This document shows, one piece after another, positions 37,169 to 46,280 of a stretch of 64,000 bases of DNA. Location: the NCBI GenBank assembly GCA_029573725.1, contig JAKQDQ010000028.1:248001-312000 (forward strand). Reading direction: 5' to 3'. The stretch comes from Verrucomicrobiota bacterium. Its GTDB lineage: Bacteria > Verrucomicrobiota > Verrucomicrobiia > Limisphaerales > JADLHS01. The translations under genes and the position numbers were made by a program. The notes under the pieces were generated by a model that made no database searches, had not been told where the DNA came from, and saw only the letters and a list, made by a program, of their open reading frames with translations. Each line of letters starts with the position of its first letter. The first letter of the stretch is position 1.

Positions 37169-38239
37169 ATGAAAAAGGTTCTCGCTCTCCACTTGCTGCT
37201 GGCCGGGTTGATCCTGCTGGTTGGCTGCCAAATTCCCCGGCAAAGTTCGGCGCCGCGGTTCGATCCACGGGCCACCGGCACCTTCTCCAACGCCGTGGCC
37301 GGACTCGTGCCGGCGCAACCCTTGGACGCCGCCCTGCTCGCCGCCCCGCAGGAACATTTCCGCCTCGGGCCGGGGGATGAACTTCAAATCGAAGTCATTG
37401 ATCAGCTGGCGACGCGGTCCGACGTGACGGTGGGCCCGGACGGCAAAATTTATTTCTACCTGCTGCCGGGCATTGACGTCTGGGGAATGACACTGGCGGA
37501 GACCAAGCGCGCGCTCGAGAAGGATCTGGAGAAATACATTGCCGGTCCGCAGGTCGCCATCAGCTTGCGCGCCGTCGGCAGCAAGCAGATCTGGGTGCTC
37601 GGGGCGGTGGCGCATCCCGGCGTCTATCCGGCCCCGGCTCCGATGACCTTGTTGGAGGCCATGGCGCTGGCCGGCGGCACCCGCAATGCCGTCGCCGGCA
37701 CCACCACCGTGGACATGGCGGATCTGCGCCATGCCTTCGTGGTCCGCAATGGCAATGCGCTCCCGGTGGATTTTCAGCGCCTGCTCGAGCAAGGAGACAT
37801 GTCCCAGAACATTTATCTGCAGTCGGGAGATTTTGTTTATGTGCCCTCGGGGGCGGCCCGGGAGATCTACCTGTTCGGCGCCGTGCGCATGCCGCGCGCC
37901 ATCGCGCTCTCCGAGACCCCGACGCTGGTGGCGGCGATTACGGCCGGAGGCGGCCCCCTGCGTGACGCCTACTTGTCGCAGGTGGCCATCGTCCGCGGCT
38001 CGCTGACCCACCCGGAAATGGCCGTGGTTAATTACCGGGACATCCTCGAGGGGCGCGCCGGGGACATACCACTTGAACCCCGGGACATCATTTTCGTTCC
38101 GAACAGTCCCTATCGTTTCCTGCGGAATTACGTTGATGCCGTGATCAACACGTTTGTGTTCTCGGCCGCGGCCAATGAAGGCGCCGCCGCCTTCGGCGGC
38201 ACCCCGGCCGGAGTTGGCGTCTCGGTCGGCAACCGCTAA
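37169..38239 (+). CDS. Wza-like polysaccharide export lipoprotein (Poly_export/SLBB)
   Basis: A 356-residue paralogue of the preceding protein, with a lipoprotein signal (LLVGC, Cys20). Motifs run in the same order: [73 protein letters not shown] and [18 protein letters not shown]. This one is the lipidated partner, so the pair may form a hetero-oligomeric channel. The C-terminal hydrophobic stretch ([20 protein letters not shown]) could cross the outer membrane as the Wza helix does (inference). Confidence 0.88.
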   Translation: MKKVLALHLLLAGLILLVGCQIPRQSSAPRFDPRATGTFSNAVAGLVPAQPLDAALLAAPQEHFRLGPGDELQIEVIDQLATRSDVTVGPDGKIYFYLLPGIDVWGMTLAETKRALEKDLEKYIAGPQVAISLRAVGSKQIWVLGAVAHPGVYPAPAPMTLLEAMALAGGTRNAVAGTTTVDMADLRHAFVVRNGNALPVDFQRLLEQGDMSQNIYLQSGDFVYVPSGAAREIYLFGAVRMPRAIALSETPTLVAAITAGGGPLRDAYLSQVAIVRGSLTHPEMAVVNYRDILEGRAGDIPLEPRDIIFVPNSPYRFLRNYVDAVINTFVFSAAANEGAAAFGGTPAGVGVSVGNR

Positions 38240-38717
38240 AGCCGCTCAACGCCGGCCTCCGGCTGGCAGACCGGAAATTTTGAGCGACGGCGCGGGCGCG
38301 GCGGGTGGATGCAGTGGCGCGGGCGGAATCCCTTCCCCCGCACGGTTGAGCGCCGCGGAGCGTGCCGTCGCGAACGCCGCCAATTCGGAACGACCGCCGC
38401 CGGGACCGGCCCAGGCCTCCGAAGCGGGTTGGCGTGATGAAAAGTCATCGGGTTCGCCGCTTGACGCTCCGGGGACAACGCTGCATATTCCTCCGCCGTA
38501 CACCCAAACCAACCGGCCATTCAGTCACAACGATATGCGCAAACCGAGGGTTCGTAGTTCCAGAGTCAGAGGTTTCCATTCCGCACAACCGGTCATTCAA
38601 GATCCCGGCCGGCCCGCCGCCGGCCGAAGCCGCCCCATCGCGTCCCCGCCGCCCAGGATCATTCCGATCGACACCGTGATTTCGCGAACGCAAAACGAGG
38701 CCCCCTTGAATGCCTCC

Positions 38718-40364
38718 ATGGGGCGCATCGCCGACAAGTTCAAAGAATTGATCCATCTCGCCCAGGAACAGGGGCATCTGACCCACAGTGACATTTCCGA
38801 AGTGCTGCCGGAGGACACCCTCTCGCCAGAGGCCCTGGACGAGGTCTATGCGCAGTTGCGCAATCTGGAGATCCACATCGTGGACACCGCCGAGTTGGAC
38901 CAGACCAGTCCGCCGGCCTGGGGGCCGCACGGGAAAGACCAGCTCGACGGACTGGATGACCCGGTGCGCATGTACCTGAAGCAGATGGGACGGGTGCCGT
39001 TGCTGACGCGTGAACAGGAGGTGGAAATCTCCAAACGGATCGAGGCCGCCGAGCGGGACCTGCAAGCCATCGTGTACCGCCTCGGCAACACGCCCAAGGA
39101 GTATCTGGCCATCGCCGACAAATTGATGTCCGAACCCCCGCGCGAACGCTTTGACCGGGTGGTGTTGAATCAGAAATCATCCGTCCGGACCAGATATTTC
39201 AAGGCCTTGCAACAGACCATGCAGGCGACGCGTGAACTGGACCGCCAGGCGGATGCACTGTTCCGCCGCAGCCGGAACGCCCCCACCAAAACACAGCGCG
39301 CGCGCGCACTCGCCGACCTGAAAAGCGTCCATCAAAAGTTGCCAGCCTGTCTGGGAAAGTTCTTTTACAAACAGACCGTCATCGAAGACCTGATGGTCAT
39401 TGCGGAGAACGTTTACGAAAAACTCGTCACCGGGCAGCAGCAGCTGGCCACCGCCCGGCGCGCCGGACGCAACGCCCCTCCCGTGCCGGCCAGTCATCCC
39501 GCCCGCGCGTCCATCGCCGCGTTGGAAGAGTTCGTCCGCATGCCCACCGCCGAATTCCTCGCCGCCTACCGCGACATGAAACAGGCGGCCATCCGCGCCC
39601 ATCAAGCCAAGGCGGAAATGGTGGAGGCCAATCTGCGGCTCGTCATTTCCATCGCCAAAAAATACACCAATCGCGGCCTGTCCTTCCTGGATCTCATCCA
39701 GGAGGGCAACGTGGGCCTGATGCGGGCGGTGGAAAAGTTCGAGTACCGCCGCGGCTACAAGTTTTCCACCTACGCCATCTGGTGGATCCGGCAGGCGGTC
39801 ACGCGCGCGCTGGCCGATCAGTCCCGCACCATCCGCATCCCGGTCCACATGATCGAAATCATCAACCGGTTGATGCGCGTGCAGAAACAACTGCGGCAGG
39901 ACTTCGGCCGCGAGCCTGCCGCAGAGGAAATTGCCGACGAACTGCAGTATCCGGTGGACCGGGTTCGCGCCCTGCTGCGGATGGCGCAGCAGCCCATTTC
40001 CCTGCAATCGCCGGTCAACGACGAGGAGGAGGCCAATGTCGGCGATTTCATCGAGGACAAGAATTCGGAGAACCCCGTGGACATCACCAGCTTTGCCCTG
40101 CTGAAGGACAAGCTGACGGCGGTGCTCGCGAGCCTCAACGCCCGGGAGCGCAAGGTTCTCGAGCTGCGGTTTGGCATTGGCGATGGCCACGCCCGCACCT
40201 TGGAGGAGGTGGGAAAGCAATTCTGTGTCACCCGCGAACGCATCCGGCAAATCGAAGCCAAGGCGCTCCGGAAGATGCGGCATCCCACGCGCATCCGGCA
40301 GCTGCAGGGCTTTCTGGATATCGAAAATCTCGAAGGCTTGCTGGCCCGCCGCTCCCTCGCCTGA
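38718..40364 (+). CDS. rpoD: RNA polymerase primary sigma factor (sigma-70)
   Basis: A 548-residue protein from the ATG at 38718. Region 1.1-like sequence (residues 1-60, [20 protein letters not shown]) is followed by region 1.2 ([22 protein letters not shown], ~80-112) and a large non-conserved region (~115-290). Region 2 runs over 301-380 ([50 protein letters not shown]), followed by region 3 and region 4 ([27 protein letters not shown]). The frame is open back to 38154, overlapping the export gene; an ATG at 38535 would add 61 residues of basic, non-family sequence, so 38718 is preferred. Confidence 0.9.
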   Translation: MGRIADKFKELIHLAQEQGHLTHSDISEVLPEDTLSPEALDEVYAQLRNLEIHIVDTAELDQTSPPAWGPHGKDQLDGLDDPVRMYLKQMGRVPLLTREQEVEISKRIEAAERDLQAIVYRLGNTPKEYLAIADKLMSEPPRERFDRVVLNQKSSVRTRYFKALQQTMQATRELDRQADALFRRSRNAPTKTQRARALADLKSVHQKLPACLGKFFYKQTVIEDLMVIAENVYEKLVTGQQQLATARRAGRNAPPVPASHPARASIAALEEFVRMPTAEFLAAYRDMKQAAIRAHQAKAEMVEANLRLVISIAKKYTNRGLSFLDLIQEGNVGLMRAVEKFEYRRGYKFSTYAIWWIRQAVTRALADQSRTIRIPVHMIEIINRLMRVQKQLRQDFGREPAAEEIADELQYPVDRVRALLRMAQQPISLQSPVNDEEEANVGDFIEDKNSENPVDITSFALLKDKLTAVLASLNARERKVLELRFGIGDGHARTLEEVGKQFCVTRERIRQIEAKALRKMRHPTRIRQLQGFLDIENLEGLLARRSLA

Positions 40365-40436
40365 GCGGATCAATCCTGCCGGCCGGCTGATTTGACTTGT
40401 TCCCCGGCGCCATCCCCGCAAACCTCTTCCGGTCAT

Positions 40437-40512
40437 GGGCCCATAGCTCAGCGGTCAGAGCAGGCGACTCATAATCGCTTGGTCCTCGGTTCAAATCCGA
40501 GTGGGCCCACCA
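40437..40512 (+). tRNA. tRNA-Ile2 (anticodon CAU, lysidine-modified type)
   Basis: A 76-nt tRNA with encoded CCA. Acceptor arms GGGCCCA/TGGGCCC pair perfectly. The anticodon loop CTCATAA sits on stem GGCGA/TCGCT with anticodon CAT (40470-40472). The run AGGCGACTCATAATCGCTTGGTC is the hallmark of isoleucine tRNA with C34 modified to lysidine by TilS, rather than methionine tRNA. The disturbed sulfatase/YfhO region begins 4 bases after its 3' end. Confidence 0.9.
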
Positions 40513-40516
40513 ATCC

Positions 40517-40958
40517 GCCCTGCGCCCCCCGGCCTTCACGGTCGTGGGACTCCGGCCGCCAGCCGGGTTTCGGGCCGCGGCTGAAGCAGCGAACGGTAGT
40601 AATCGTAATGCTTCAACAACCCCGCCTGGAACGCGTCAAACTGCCCAAAATCGGGAACGCTCGCCTCCGGATCCCGCAACTCCGGATATTGCGATTCCGC
40701 GCCGGAATTCTGGATGGAATACGAGCGGAAATGCGATTTGCCGCGTTCGCCAAAATGCATCCGCCTGCCTTCCAGAACGGCGTATTGGGAAAAGCTGTTC
40801 AAGTAAATGGTCCGCGCCCTGGCGGCCGCCGGCGAGTACAACGAAACCCCCTGATACAGCTGGTTGTGTGGAAGGGGCACCCCCAGCTTGTCGAGGATGG
40901 TGGGCAGCAAATCCACCTGCGACCCCACCGTATAATTGATCGCCCGCTCCGGTCGGGT
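40517..40958. repeat. Long direct repeat, copy A (sulfatase 3' end)
   Basis: About 442 bp nearly identical to 44038-44479 in the same orientation and without indels. About a dozen mismatches were counted by eye, which is roughly 97% identity. The left boundary is GCCCTGCGCCCCCCGG, a few bases after tRNA-Ile. The two copies are 3521 bases apart. Confidence 0.93.
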
Positions 40959-41321
40959 CGGGTCCATGATGATCAACGGGACATTAGCCAGCTCGGGAGT
41001 CAAGCGCCACCCGTGCCCGATCGGACCGCCGTTCTCCCCCAGCATTTCCCCATGATCACCGGTGATCACCACCAGCGTCCGGTCCAGCAACCCGGTGGCC
41101 TTCAATTCATCCAGTAAACTCGCCACCACCCAGTCCATGTAGAGCAGATCATTCAGGTAGCGCGGAGTGAAATCCTTGTATTCCACATCCGGGAATTTTT
41201 TGAATCGTTCCGGCGTGCCGTCGTAGGGATAATGCGGTGCGGCGGGAATATAGCTCATGAAAAAGCGTTGCGAGGATTGCGCGTGTTGCCGAAGAAAGGC
41301 CCGCATTGCCGCCAACCACGG
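40536..41321 (-). pseudogene. Truncated sulfatase/LTA-synthase-type phosphatase-superfamily gene, C-terminal part (copy A)
   Basis: About 260 residues with the C-terminal half of an alkaline phosphatase superfamily sulfatase. FFMSYIPAAPHYPYD and TLVVITGDHGEMLGENGGPIGHGW supply metal-binding Asp/His motifs, and VGSQVDLLPTILDKLG is typical of sulfatases and phosphoglycerol transferases. The family N-terminus, with the catalytic Cys/Ser or Thr, is missing. On the minus strand, an in-frame TAA lies immediately upstream (41322-41324), followed by a palindromic element. The fragment could start at TTG 41315 but cannot be a complete enzyme. A shorter near-identical copy lies at 44057-44509. Confidence 0.85.
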
Positions 41322-41418
41322 TTAGGTGCGGCATCTTTGTAGAAATGGCCACAACAGAATCCCAAGCTCCGCAGGAGCGATATATCCGCCGCACCCTATG
41401 TCGCCTCCACAGAGCTTG
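41322..41418. repeat. Palindromic element (MITE/REP-like) at the break in the sulfatase gene
   Basis: Two nested symmetries are visible. TTAGGTGCGGC at 41322 and GCCGCACCCTA ending at 41399 form 11-base imperfect terminal inverted repeats. CAAGCTCCGCAGGAGCGATAT (41363-41383) is also imperfectly complementary to ATGTCGCCTCCACAGAGCTTG (41398-41418). The element starts exactly where the sulfatase frame is broken. It encodes nothing. Confidence 0.55.
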
Positions 41419-41437
41419 CGGTTTATTTTTCCGCGCG

Positions 41438-41454
41438 TAACTACAACTATGTCG
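41438..41454. repeat. 17-bp direct repeat, left copy
   Basis: TAACTACAACTATGTCG is identical to 44020-44036. The two copies flank the YfhO-like gene, one 118 bases past its 3' end and the other 172 bases before its 5' end. Confidence 0.8.
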
Positions 41455-41471
41455 CGCCTAACGGTGCTGGC

Positions 41472-41489
41472 CGTGGGCATCGGCCCACG
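41472..41489 (-). terminator. Hairpin downstream of the YfhO-like gene
   Basis: CGTGGGC and GCCCACG pair perfectly around loop ATCG, 83 bases beyond the YfhO-like stop on the minus strand. No T-run follows on that strand, so termination is uncertain and it may belong to the repeat-rich filler. Confidence 0.3.
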
Positions 41490-41571
41490 ATAATGGGTTC
41501 AAAATAGATTCGCCCCCGTAGAGGTCGCACATTTCTTCAACGCCTGACCGCGGATTCCCACCCACGATTGT

Positions 41572-43848
41572 TCACGTCGGGCCGCGTTGCGGTCTGAAAG
41601 GGGGAAGCACTTCCCGTTTGCGGCGCACTCCGAACCATAAGCAGCCAAACAAAGTTACTCCAGAGATAATTGCTCCGATCTTGAAGTTCGGATCGCTATA
41701 AGTAAGAATGACTTCGTGCTGCCCCGCTGGGACCTCCAGCGCCTGAAAGGCCAGGTTCGCTTGAAATAATGGAGTGCAATTCCCACTTACATTAGCCTTC
41801 CAGTGATGATAATAAGTCTGCGACAAGACCACCATGCTCGGCGCCGTGGTCTCTGTTGTGAAGCTGACTTGGTTCCGCTTGAACTTGAGCCCCGTCACCG
41901 TACACTCAGTTTGGTTAGTGACTGTGATCATCTTTGCCGCCTGTTCTGGCAAATAAACAACATTCAAGGGTACAAAATCGTTGCCTTTCATTGCTTGCCA
42001 ACTCTGATCTGCTGTGGCGAATATTGGCCGTTGCCCAGCAGTAACAAGAGGCAAGGCGGTCGCTCGCCACTCCCATTCCGTTGGATTATTTGACGATGAA
42101 ATCCATGCGATCGAAAGAAAGTCCAATAACGGTTGGCCGAATGTTTGCTTGGTGTAGTACAACTGTCGTTCTATAAAGTCGAAATGGCTTGGGCGTAATG
42201 TAATTGCTCCGTTTACCTTCGGAATTTGATCCAGCAAATTCAGATTGTACCACTCGGCAAGACGTTTTCCCGTCAGATCCAATGCAAAATTCTTTATGGG
42301 ACTATAAGTTAATAATCTCTCAGCCTCCGGACTAATCATTATTCGACCTTGGCCTAGCGCCGGGGGCAGAGGTTTATCGGAAAGTTGCCAGAGATTCCGC
42401 GTCAAACTAGCAGTTGGCAAAGTAGGAGCCTGCTGTTCGTTGTGGGTGAATGCATCCAACGGGAATACCGCGAGTACAAGTAATTGCAGCCCTAATTTGT
42501 ATTTGCCTGCTGGAAGTTTAGTCGCAAGCCAGACGCCGCCAACCGTAAGCAGCATCAAGCCACTACGCAGCGCCGCATTAGCCGCGGTGGCAGGCCAGTC
42601 GTCATAAGGGAACGGATATAACTTTGCGATAAGAACAAATAGCGCAACCAAACACAACGCACTCATGCCTATAAACACCAGCTTCCGATTGCTGCGCCAA
42701 TCAGTCGGTTGAATCCCACTAATTCCCCACGCCATCAACAGCGGCAAGAAAAACGCCGTCGGAATGGCATACTTCACTGGAAATCTGGCGATACTAATCA
42801 ACGGGAAAACTTTGTTTAGCCACCCAAACAAAACGCCATCGTTGCCCAATGCAAGAATCCAGCAGAGAAGGGTCAGACCCCCAATGGTCAAAAATTTCCG
42901 TTCAGGCCTGATGAGCAAGCCGAAAGCCGCCAACACAATTGCACTGATCCCTAAATAATATGAAACAAGAAATTCCTGGCCGTACTGAAACCACTGCCCC
43001 TGTGGTGAATGATAAGTGTGGAACAAAGGCACAAATAAATTCGCCCACCCCCAACCAGGCATTGCCCATGCCGCGCTTTCCCTTCCGGCAATTTCACGCT
43101 GCGAATGCACCAATAAGTCCAGAAACGGAAGCATTTGCACCATCGTCAAAGCCGATGCGATGGCTACTACCAAGCCAACGCGAAGAACCACTTTCGTCGG
43201 CTTCATTTCTCGCTTGAAAACGGCACCCGCTAAGAGAGCAATCAATCCTATCCAAAATACCAGAGTGATTTCTGGTGTTCCCGTCAAGACTTGCAATGCA
43301 CTAAATACTGCAGCAAGGACGGTATATTGCCGCCCATATTGACATGCCATCTTAACGGTGATGACCACCCACGGCATCCAGGCCAGCGAAGCAATATAAT
43401 TCCCCCAGACAAGGCAGGACAAGGTCACGCCATTGAAAACGAACGCAAGCCCCGCGGCCTGTGCGGCGAACTTTTCCACGTCCCACTGGCGACACAAACA
43501 ATAAACCCCGGTGCCGCCCCAGATTAAATGCAGCAGCTCAAAAAAATTTACTGCCCAAGGAATGGGAAGCAACGAAGCTAACAATGCAGGTGGGTACCAA
43601 ACACCCATCTGAGCCATGAACGGCACACCAGCATGACTGAATGGATTCCAAAGCGGTAACTCTCCACCCCAGAGAGAATCATGCAGATAAACGGCATACG
43701 GGTAGCCAAGCGCGGCAAAATCACGAAAAAAAAATGTTTCAGAGCCTAGTGCAACTTTGAGAAACAAAGCAAAAACGGCCCCCGCGAGAAGCAAGGTGAA
43801 ATGTACACCTTCATTCCACATGCTGGAGTGGGTATTGCGTATGGCCAT
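41572..43848 (-). CDS. YfhO family multi-spanning membrane protein
   Basis: A 758-residue protein with a dozen or so hydrophobic helices in residues ~15-480 and a C-terminal soluble beta domain. FFFRDFAALGYPY, LPLWNPFSHAGVPF and GVWYPPALL near the N-terminus match the YfhO/GT-C-like membrane protein pattern. The end (VVLSQTYYHHWKAN, LEVPAGQHEVILTYSDP, GAIISG) is also typical. In Gram-positives YfhO glycosylates lipoteichoic acid; the role here is unknown, but cell-surface glycosylation is likely. Base use differs from its neighbours: a 60-base sample at 42301 has 26 G+C (43%), against 39 (65%) at 12481. It sits between two copies of a sulfatase fragment, suggesting acquisition or rearrangement. 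Confidence 0.8.
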   Translation of the reverse strand: MAIRNTHSSMWNEGVHFTLLLAGAVFALFLKVALGSETFFFRDFAALGYPYAVYLHDSLWGGELPLWNPFSHAGVPFMAQMGVWYPPALLASLLPIPWAVNFFELLHLIWGGTGVYCLCRQWDVEKFAAQAAGLAFVFNGVTLSCLVWGNYIASLAWMPWVVITVKMACQYGRQYTVLAAVFSALQVLTGTPEITLVFWIGLIALLAGAVFKREMKPTKVVLRVGLVVAIASALTMVQMLPFLDLLVHSQREIAGRESAAWAMPGWGWANLFVPLFHTYHSPQGQWFQYGQEFLVSYYLGISAIVLAAFGLLIRPERKFLTIGGLTLLCWILALGNDGVLFGWLNKVFPLISIARFPVKYAIPTAFFLPLLMAWGISGIQPTDWRSNRKLVFIGMSALCLVALFVLIAKLYPFPYDDWPATAANAALRSGLMLLTVGGVWLATKLPAGKYKLGLQLLVLAVFPLDAFTHNEQQAPTLPTASLTRNLWQLSDKPLPPALGQGRIMISPEAERLLTYSPIKNFALDLTGKRLAEWYNLNLLDQIPKVNGAITLRPSHFDFIERQLYYTKQTFGQPLLDFLSIAWISSSNNPTEWEWRATALPLVTAGQRPIFATADQSWQAMKGNDFVPLNVVYLPEQAAKMITVTNQTECTVTGLKFKRNQVSFTTETTAPSMVVLSQTYYHHWKANVSGNCTPLFQANLAFQALEVPAGQHEVILTYSDPNFKIGAIISGVTLFGCLWFGVRRKREVLPPFRPQRGPT

Positions 43849-44019
43849 GATTGGTTTATGGATCGTTTTATCAGGCGGCTCGATTCTCTCTCATCCGGGT
43901 CTGACTTCCATTAGTCGCCTTTCTTGATGATTTTTGATGCCATGTTCAAGATCGAGTACAGCTTGAGACTAGAGGTATAGAAATGATCATGCCAGAATCA
44001 AGACCGTAACCCGTGAAGG

Positions 44020-44036
44020 TAACTACAACTATGTCG
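44020..44036. repeat. 17-bp direct repeat, right copy
   Basis: TAACTACAACTATGTCG is identical to 41438-41454 and abuts the start of the long direct repeat copy B at 44038. The surrounding 43849-44037 stretch has no gene. Confidence 0.8.
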
Positions 44037-44037
44037 G

Positions 44038-44479
44038 GCCCTGCGCCCCCCGGTCTTCACGGTCGTGGGACTCCGGCCGCCAGCCGGGTTTCGGGCCGCG
44101 GCTGAAGCAGCGAACGGTAGTAATCGTAATGCTTCAACAACCCCGCCTGGAACGCGTCAAACTGTCCAAAATCGGGAACGCTCGCCTCCGGATCCCGCAA
44201 CTCCGGATATTGCGATTCCGCGCCGGAATTCTGGATGGAATACGAGCGGAAATGCGATTTGCCGCGTTCGCCAAAATGCATCCGCCTGCCTTCCAGCACG
44301 GCGTATTGGGAAAAGCTGTTCAAGTAAATGGTCCGCGCCCTGGCGGCCGCGGGCGAGTACAACGAACCCCCCTGATACAGCTGGTTGTACGGAAGAGGCA
44401 CCCCCAGCTTGTCGAGGATGGTGGGCAGCAAATCCACCTGCGACCCCACCGTGTAATTGATCGTGCCCTCCGGCCGGGC
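44038..44479. repeat. Long direct repeat, copy B (sulfatase 3' end)
   Basis: About 442 bp nearly identical to 40517-40958. Similarity stops near 44480 within the sequence encoding RPE-INYTVGSQ, after which the two copies are unrelated. Confidence 0.93.
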
Positions 44480-44509
44480 CAGAGCCGGAATGAGTTGCTC
44501 CGGCGACAT
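44057..44509 (-). pseudogene. Truncated sulfatase-type gene, C-terminal fragment (copy B)
   Basis: An open frame of 150 residues that repeats the last ~140 residues of the fragment at 40536-41321 (INYTVGSQVDLLPTILDKLG to the identical C-terminus). The first ~12 residues (MSPEQLIPALARPEG) are junction sequence. All sulfatase active-site motifs lie in the missing part, so it is a remnant. Its presence shows that the sulfatase 3' end was duplicated. Confidence 0.85.
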
Positions 44510-44604
44510 TTTTCAGACCACTTTGGTCGGACAACCCCAACGGTACGGAGGCAATTCAATTCATTGGCTTCCATCCCAGTCAGAAAGCCGGTTTCCCTCG
44601 TGGC

Positions 44605-44638
44605 AAAAAAGGCCCGGAATTGCTTCCGAGCCTTTTTT
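44605..44638 (-). terminator. Strong bidirectional Rho-independent terminator
   Basis: A 15-base stem with one mismatch (AAAAAAGGCCCGGAA against TTCCGAGCCTTTTTT) closes a 4-base loop TTGC. The A-run on one side and T-run on the other make it work in both directions. It lies 17 bases past the stop of the pilin-like gene at 44655 and probably ends that transcript. Confidence 0.85.
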
Positions 44639-44654
44639 GCTTATCTATTGCAGA

Positions 44655-45008
44655 TTATTGATTCGGCAGGACGTGGTTCGCGACAGTACATGTGGGAGCA
44701 TTCGCTAGACTGCCAATGGCATACGTTCCACTAGCCGGGCACGCCGGCTCCGTTTTAATATAGAGCCCGGCCCCATACAGGTCGTTATCTGTCGGGGTCG
44801 CAGTCGGAGCGGCCTTGATTTCCAGCGCCCACTGCTGTTTGGCTCCATCAATCTGTCGGAGGTTGTTGATACACGCGTTCATTCGCGAGGTTTCGCGCGC
44901 TTTCACGAAATTCGGAATCGCGATCGCAGCCAGGAGGCCGATGATGGCCACCACGATCATGATTTCGACCAGGGTGAAGCCCGCTTTACGGGAGGTATTG
45001 ATCTTCAT
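44655..45008 (-). CDS. Type IV pilin-like/type II pseudopilin small protein
   Basis: A 117-residue protein. A short leader ends at Gly10, then FTLVEIMIVVAIIGLLAAIA with the conserved Glu5 follows. The motif NACINNLRQIDGAKQQWAL matches the alpha-helical continuation of type IV pilins. Two cysteines near the C-terminus (CPASG, CTVAN) could form the pilin D-region disulphide. Compared with DUF1559 proteins it is short and resembles true major pilins or GspG. A paralogue lies at 45897-46280, also on the minus strand, separated by 888 bases without a gene. Confidence 0.92.
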   Translation of the reverse strand: MKINTSRKAGFTLVEIMIVVAIIGLLAAIAIPNFVKARETSRMNACINNLRQIDGAKQQWALEIKAAPTATPTDNDLYGAGLYIKTEPACPASGTYAIGSLANAPTCTVANHVLPNQ

Positions 45009-45896
45009 AGTTGTTCTGTTCTTTCTGTTAGCGGCGTGAACACAGCAGCAGGCGGGTTATTCAATTGCGGTTGGTGTCCACTTGATTGCCTGCTGCAACC
45101 GCGTGCTCCTGGTTTAGCACCGCCAATGCCAATCCAATTTGCCCCGGGTTTCACCGGGATTTCACCCGGGTTTGGCTTCAGAATACATTCGCGCCCTTCC
45201 TCACGGGAAAGACCGTTTCCTCCCGCGCACTGGGCAGCGGCCGTTCCCCCGATCCGCCCGCTCAATTTCTGCTCCCGCAGCTCGCACGCAGTGGAAATTG
45301 TGGGGACATCCCGGGAAACCACGCACCTCCGGGACAGGCGGAGAAACCGGATTGGGTGACCAGGATGCGCAGGGCCCAACCACGGGAGGAGTATCTCCTG
45401 GTCCAGGACGCTGTCTTGAATTGAGTCAGTTGTCTCGTTCAACTGGACACGCGGCCGTCCGCCGCACTTCTCCTCTCCTCCGGGCGGTACGGAATGGCAT
45501 GGAGGGCCGGAACGCAGCGCGGCAGCAGTGCGCGGAGGGAAATTCAATTCGCGGTTCGCAATTTTCCAGTCATCTTCGGAATGGAGAGAAGACGACAATT
45601 CCCTTGCCAGTTCGTTAAGTGGTTCAAACCGCGAAGACTCCGGGGTCACACCGCGCCATCTCCATTGGAAATTTGGCCGCCCCGCCCATGAGAAGCAGGA
45701 CGAAGCCCAAGCGCCGGGTCGGCTTCCGCCAGTGATGCAACGCTCTGCCGCCGTTGCCGGGATCAATGGGGAAGGGGCGCTTGGAGCCGGTCAACCTGCC
45801 CTGCCCTGTTCACGTGACCGGTCCGGTTCGCAATTCGCCGTCAGGGGCGGGTCACGCGGCGCCGGTCCGGACATTCCCGGAGCCGCAAAACCAAGG
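45009..45896. other. 888-base stretch without a supported gene
   Basis: This lies between two minus-strand pilin-like genes. Long open frames exist on both strands but have Arg/Pro/Ser/Gly-rich, non-protein-like composition and no start context, so none is called. One inverted repeat stands out: CCCGGGT (45143-45149) with ACCCGGG (45164-45170) around a 14-base loop. No clear promoter, tRNA or terminator was recognised. A long leader, small RNA or decayed gene is possible. Confidence 0.5.
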
Positions 45897-46280
45897 TCAG
45901 GGATTGGTCCGGCGCCCCAGCCGATGCGGCGGGGTGCTATTTTCATTGGGACAGGTGACACTGGGCACCGAGGCCACGGTGCCGCCCAAAACGTAGTCCA
46001 CATTTCCCGCCGGACACACCGGCATGATTTTGTCTTTGATGTATTCCCGCACGTTGTCCGCCGTCACCGGATCGGCATCGCGCTTGTTGTTTTCCAGGGC
46101 GTACTGCTGAATGGCGTTGTCAATCTGCCGCATGTTGGCAATGCAGGCATTGGCCTGGGCGGTGTTGCGGGCTTTGATCATGTTGGGGATGGCGATCGCC
46201 GCCAACATCCCGATGATCGCCACCACGATCATGATTTCCACCAAGGTGAAACCAGCGTTTTGATTCGTCTTAATTTTCAT
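45897..46280 (-). CDS. Type IV pilin-like/type II pseudopilin small protein
   Basis: A 127-residue protein. The ATG at 46280 is preceded by AAAGGA at a reasonable distance and gives the leader MKIKTNQNAG before FTLVEIMIVVAIIGMLAAIA; an in-frame start 72 bases upstream would lengthen the leader unnaturally. NACIANMRQIDNAIQQYALENN continues the pilin helix. Two cysteines (MPVCPAG, SVTCPNE) bracket a possible D-region loop. It is closely related to the protein at 44655-45008 in its first ~55 residues and different beyond. Confidence 0.92.
   Translation of the reverse strand: MKIKTNQNAGFTLVEIMIVVAIIGMLAAIAIPNMIKARNTAQANACIANMRQIDNAIQQYALENNKRDADPVTADNVREYIKDKIMPVCPAGNVDYVLGGTVASVPSVTCPNENSTPPHRLGRRTNP

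Noticed and set aside
40437-44510. Integrative element at tRNA-Ile
   Set aside because: The repeat begins four bases after the tRNA but does not copy the tRNA 3' end, and no integrase or excisionase gene is present. Only rearrangement is supported, not a classical island.
45005-45766. Open frame of about 250 codons between the two pilin genes
   Set aside because: It overlaps the start of the pilin gene at 44655-45008, has no recognisable domain, and is Arg/Pro/Ser/Gly-rich like read-through of non-coding DNA.
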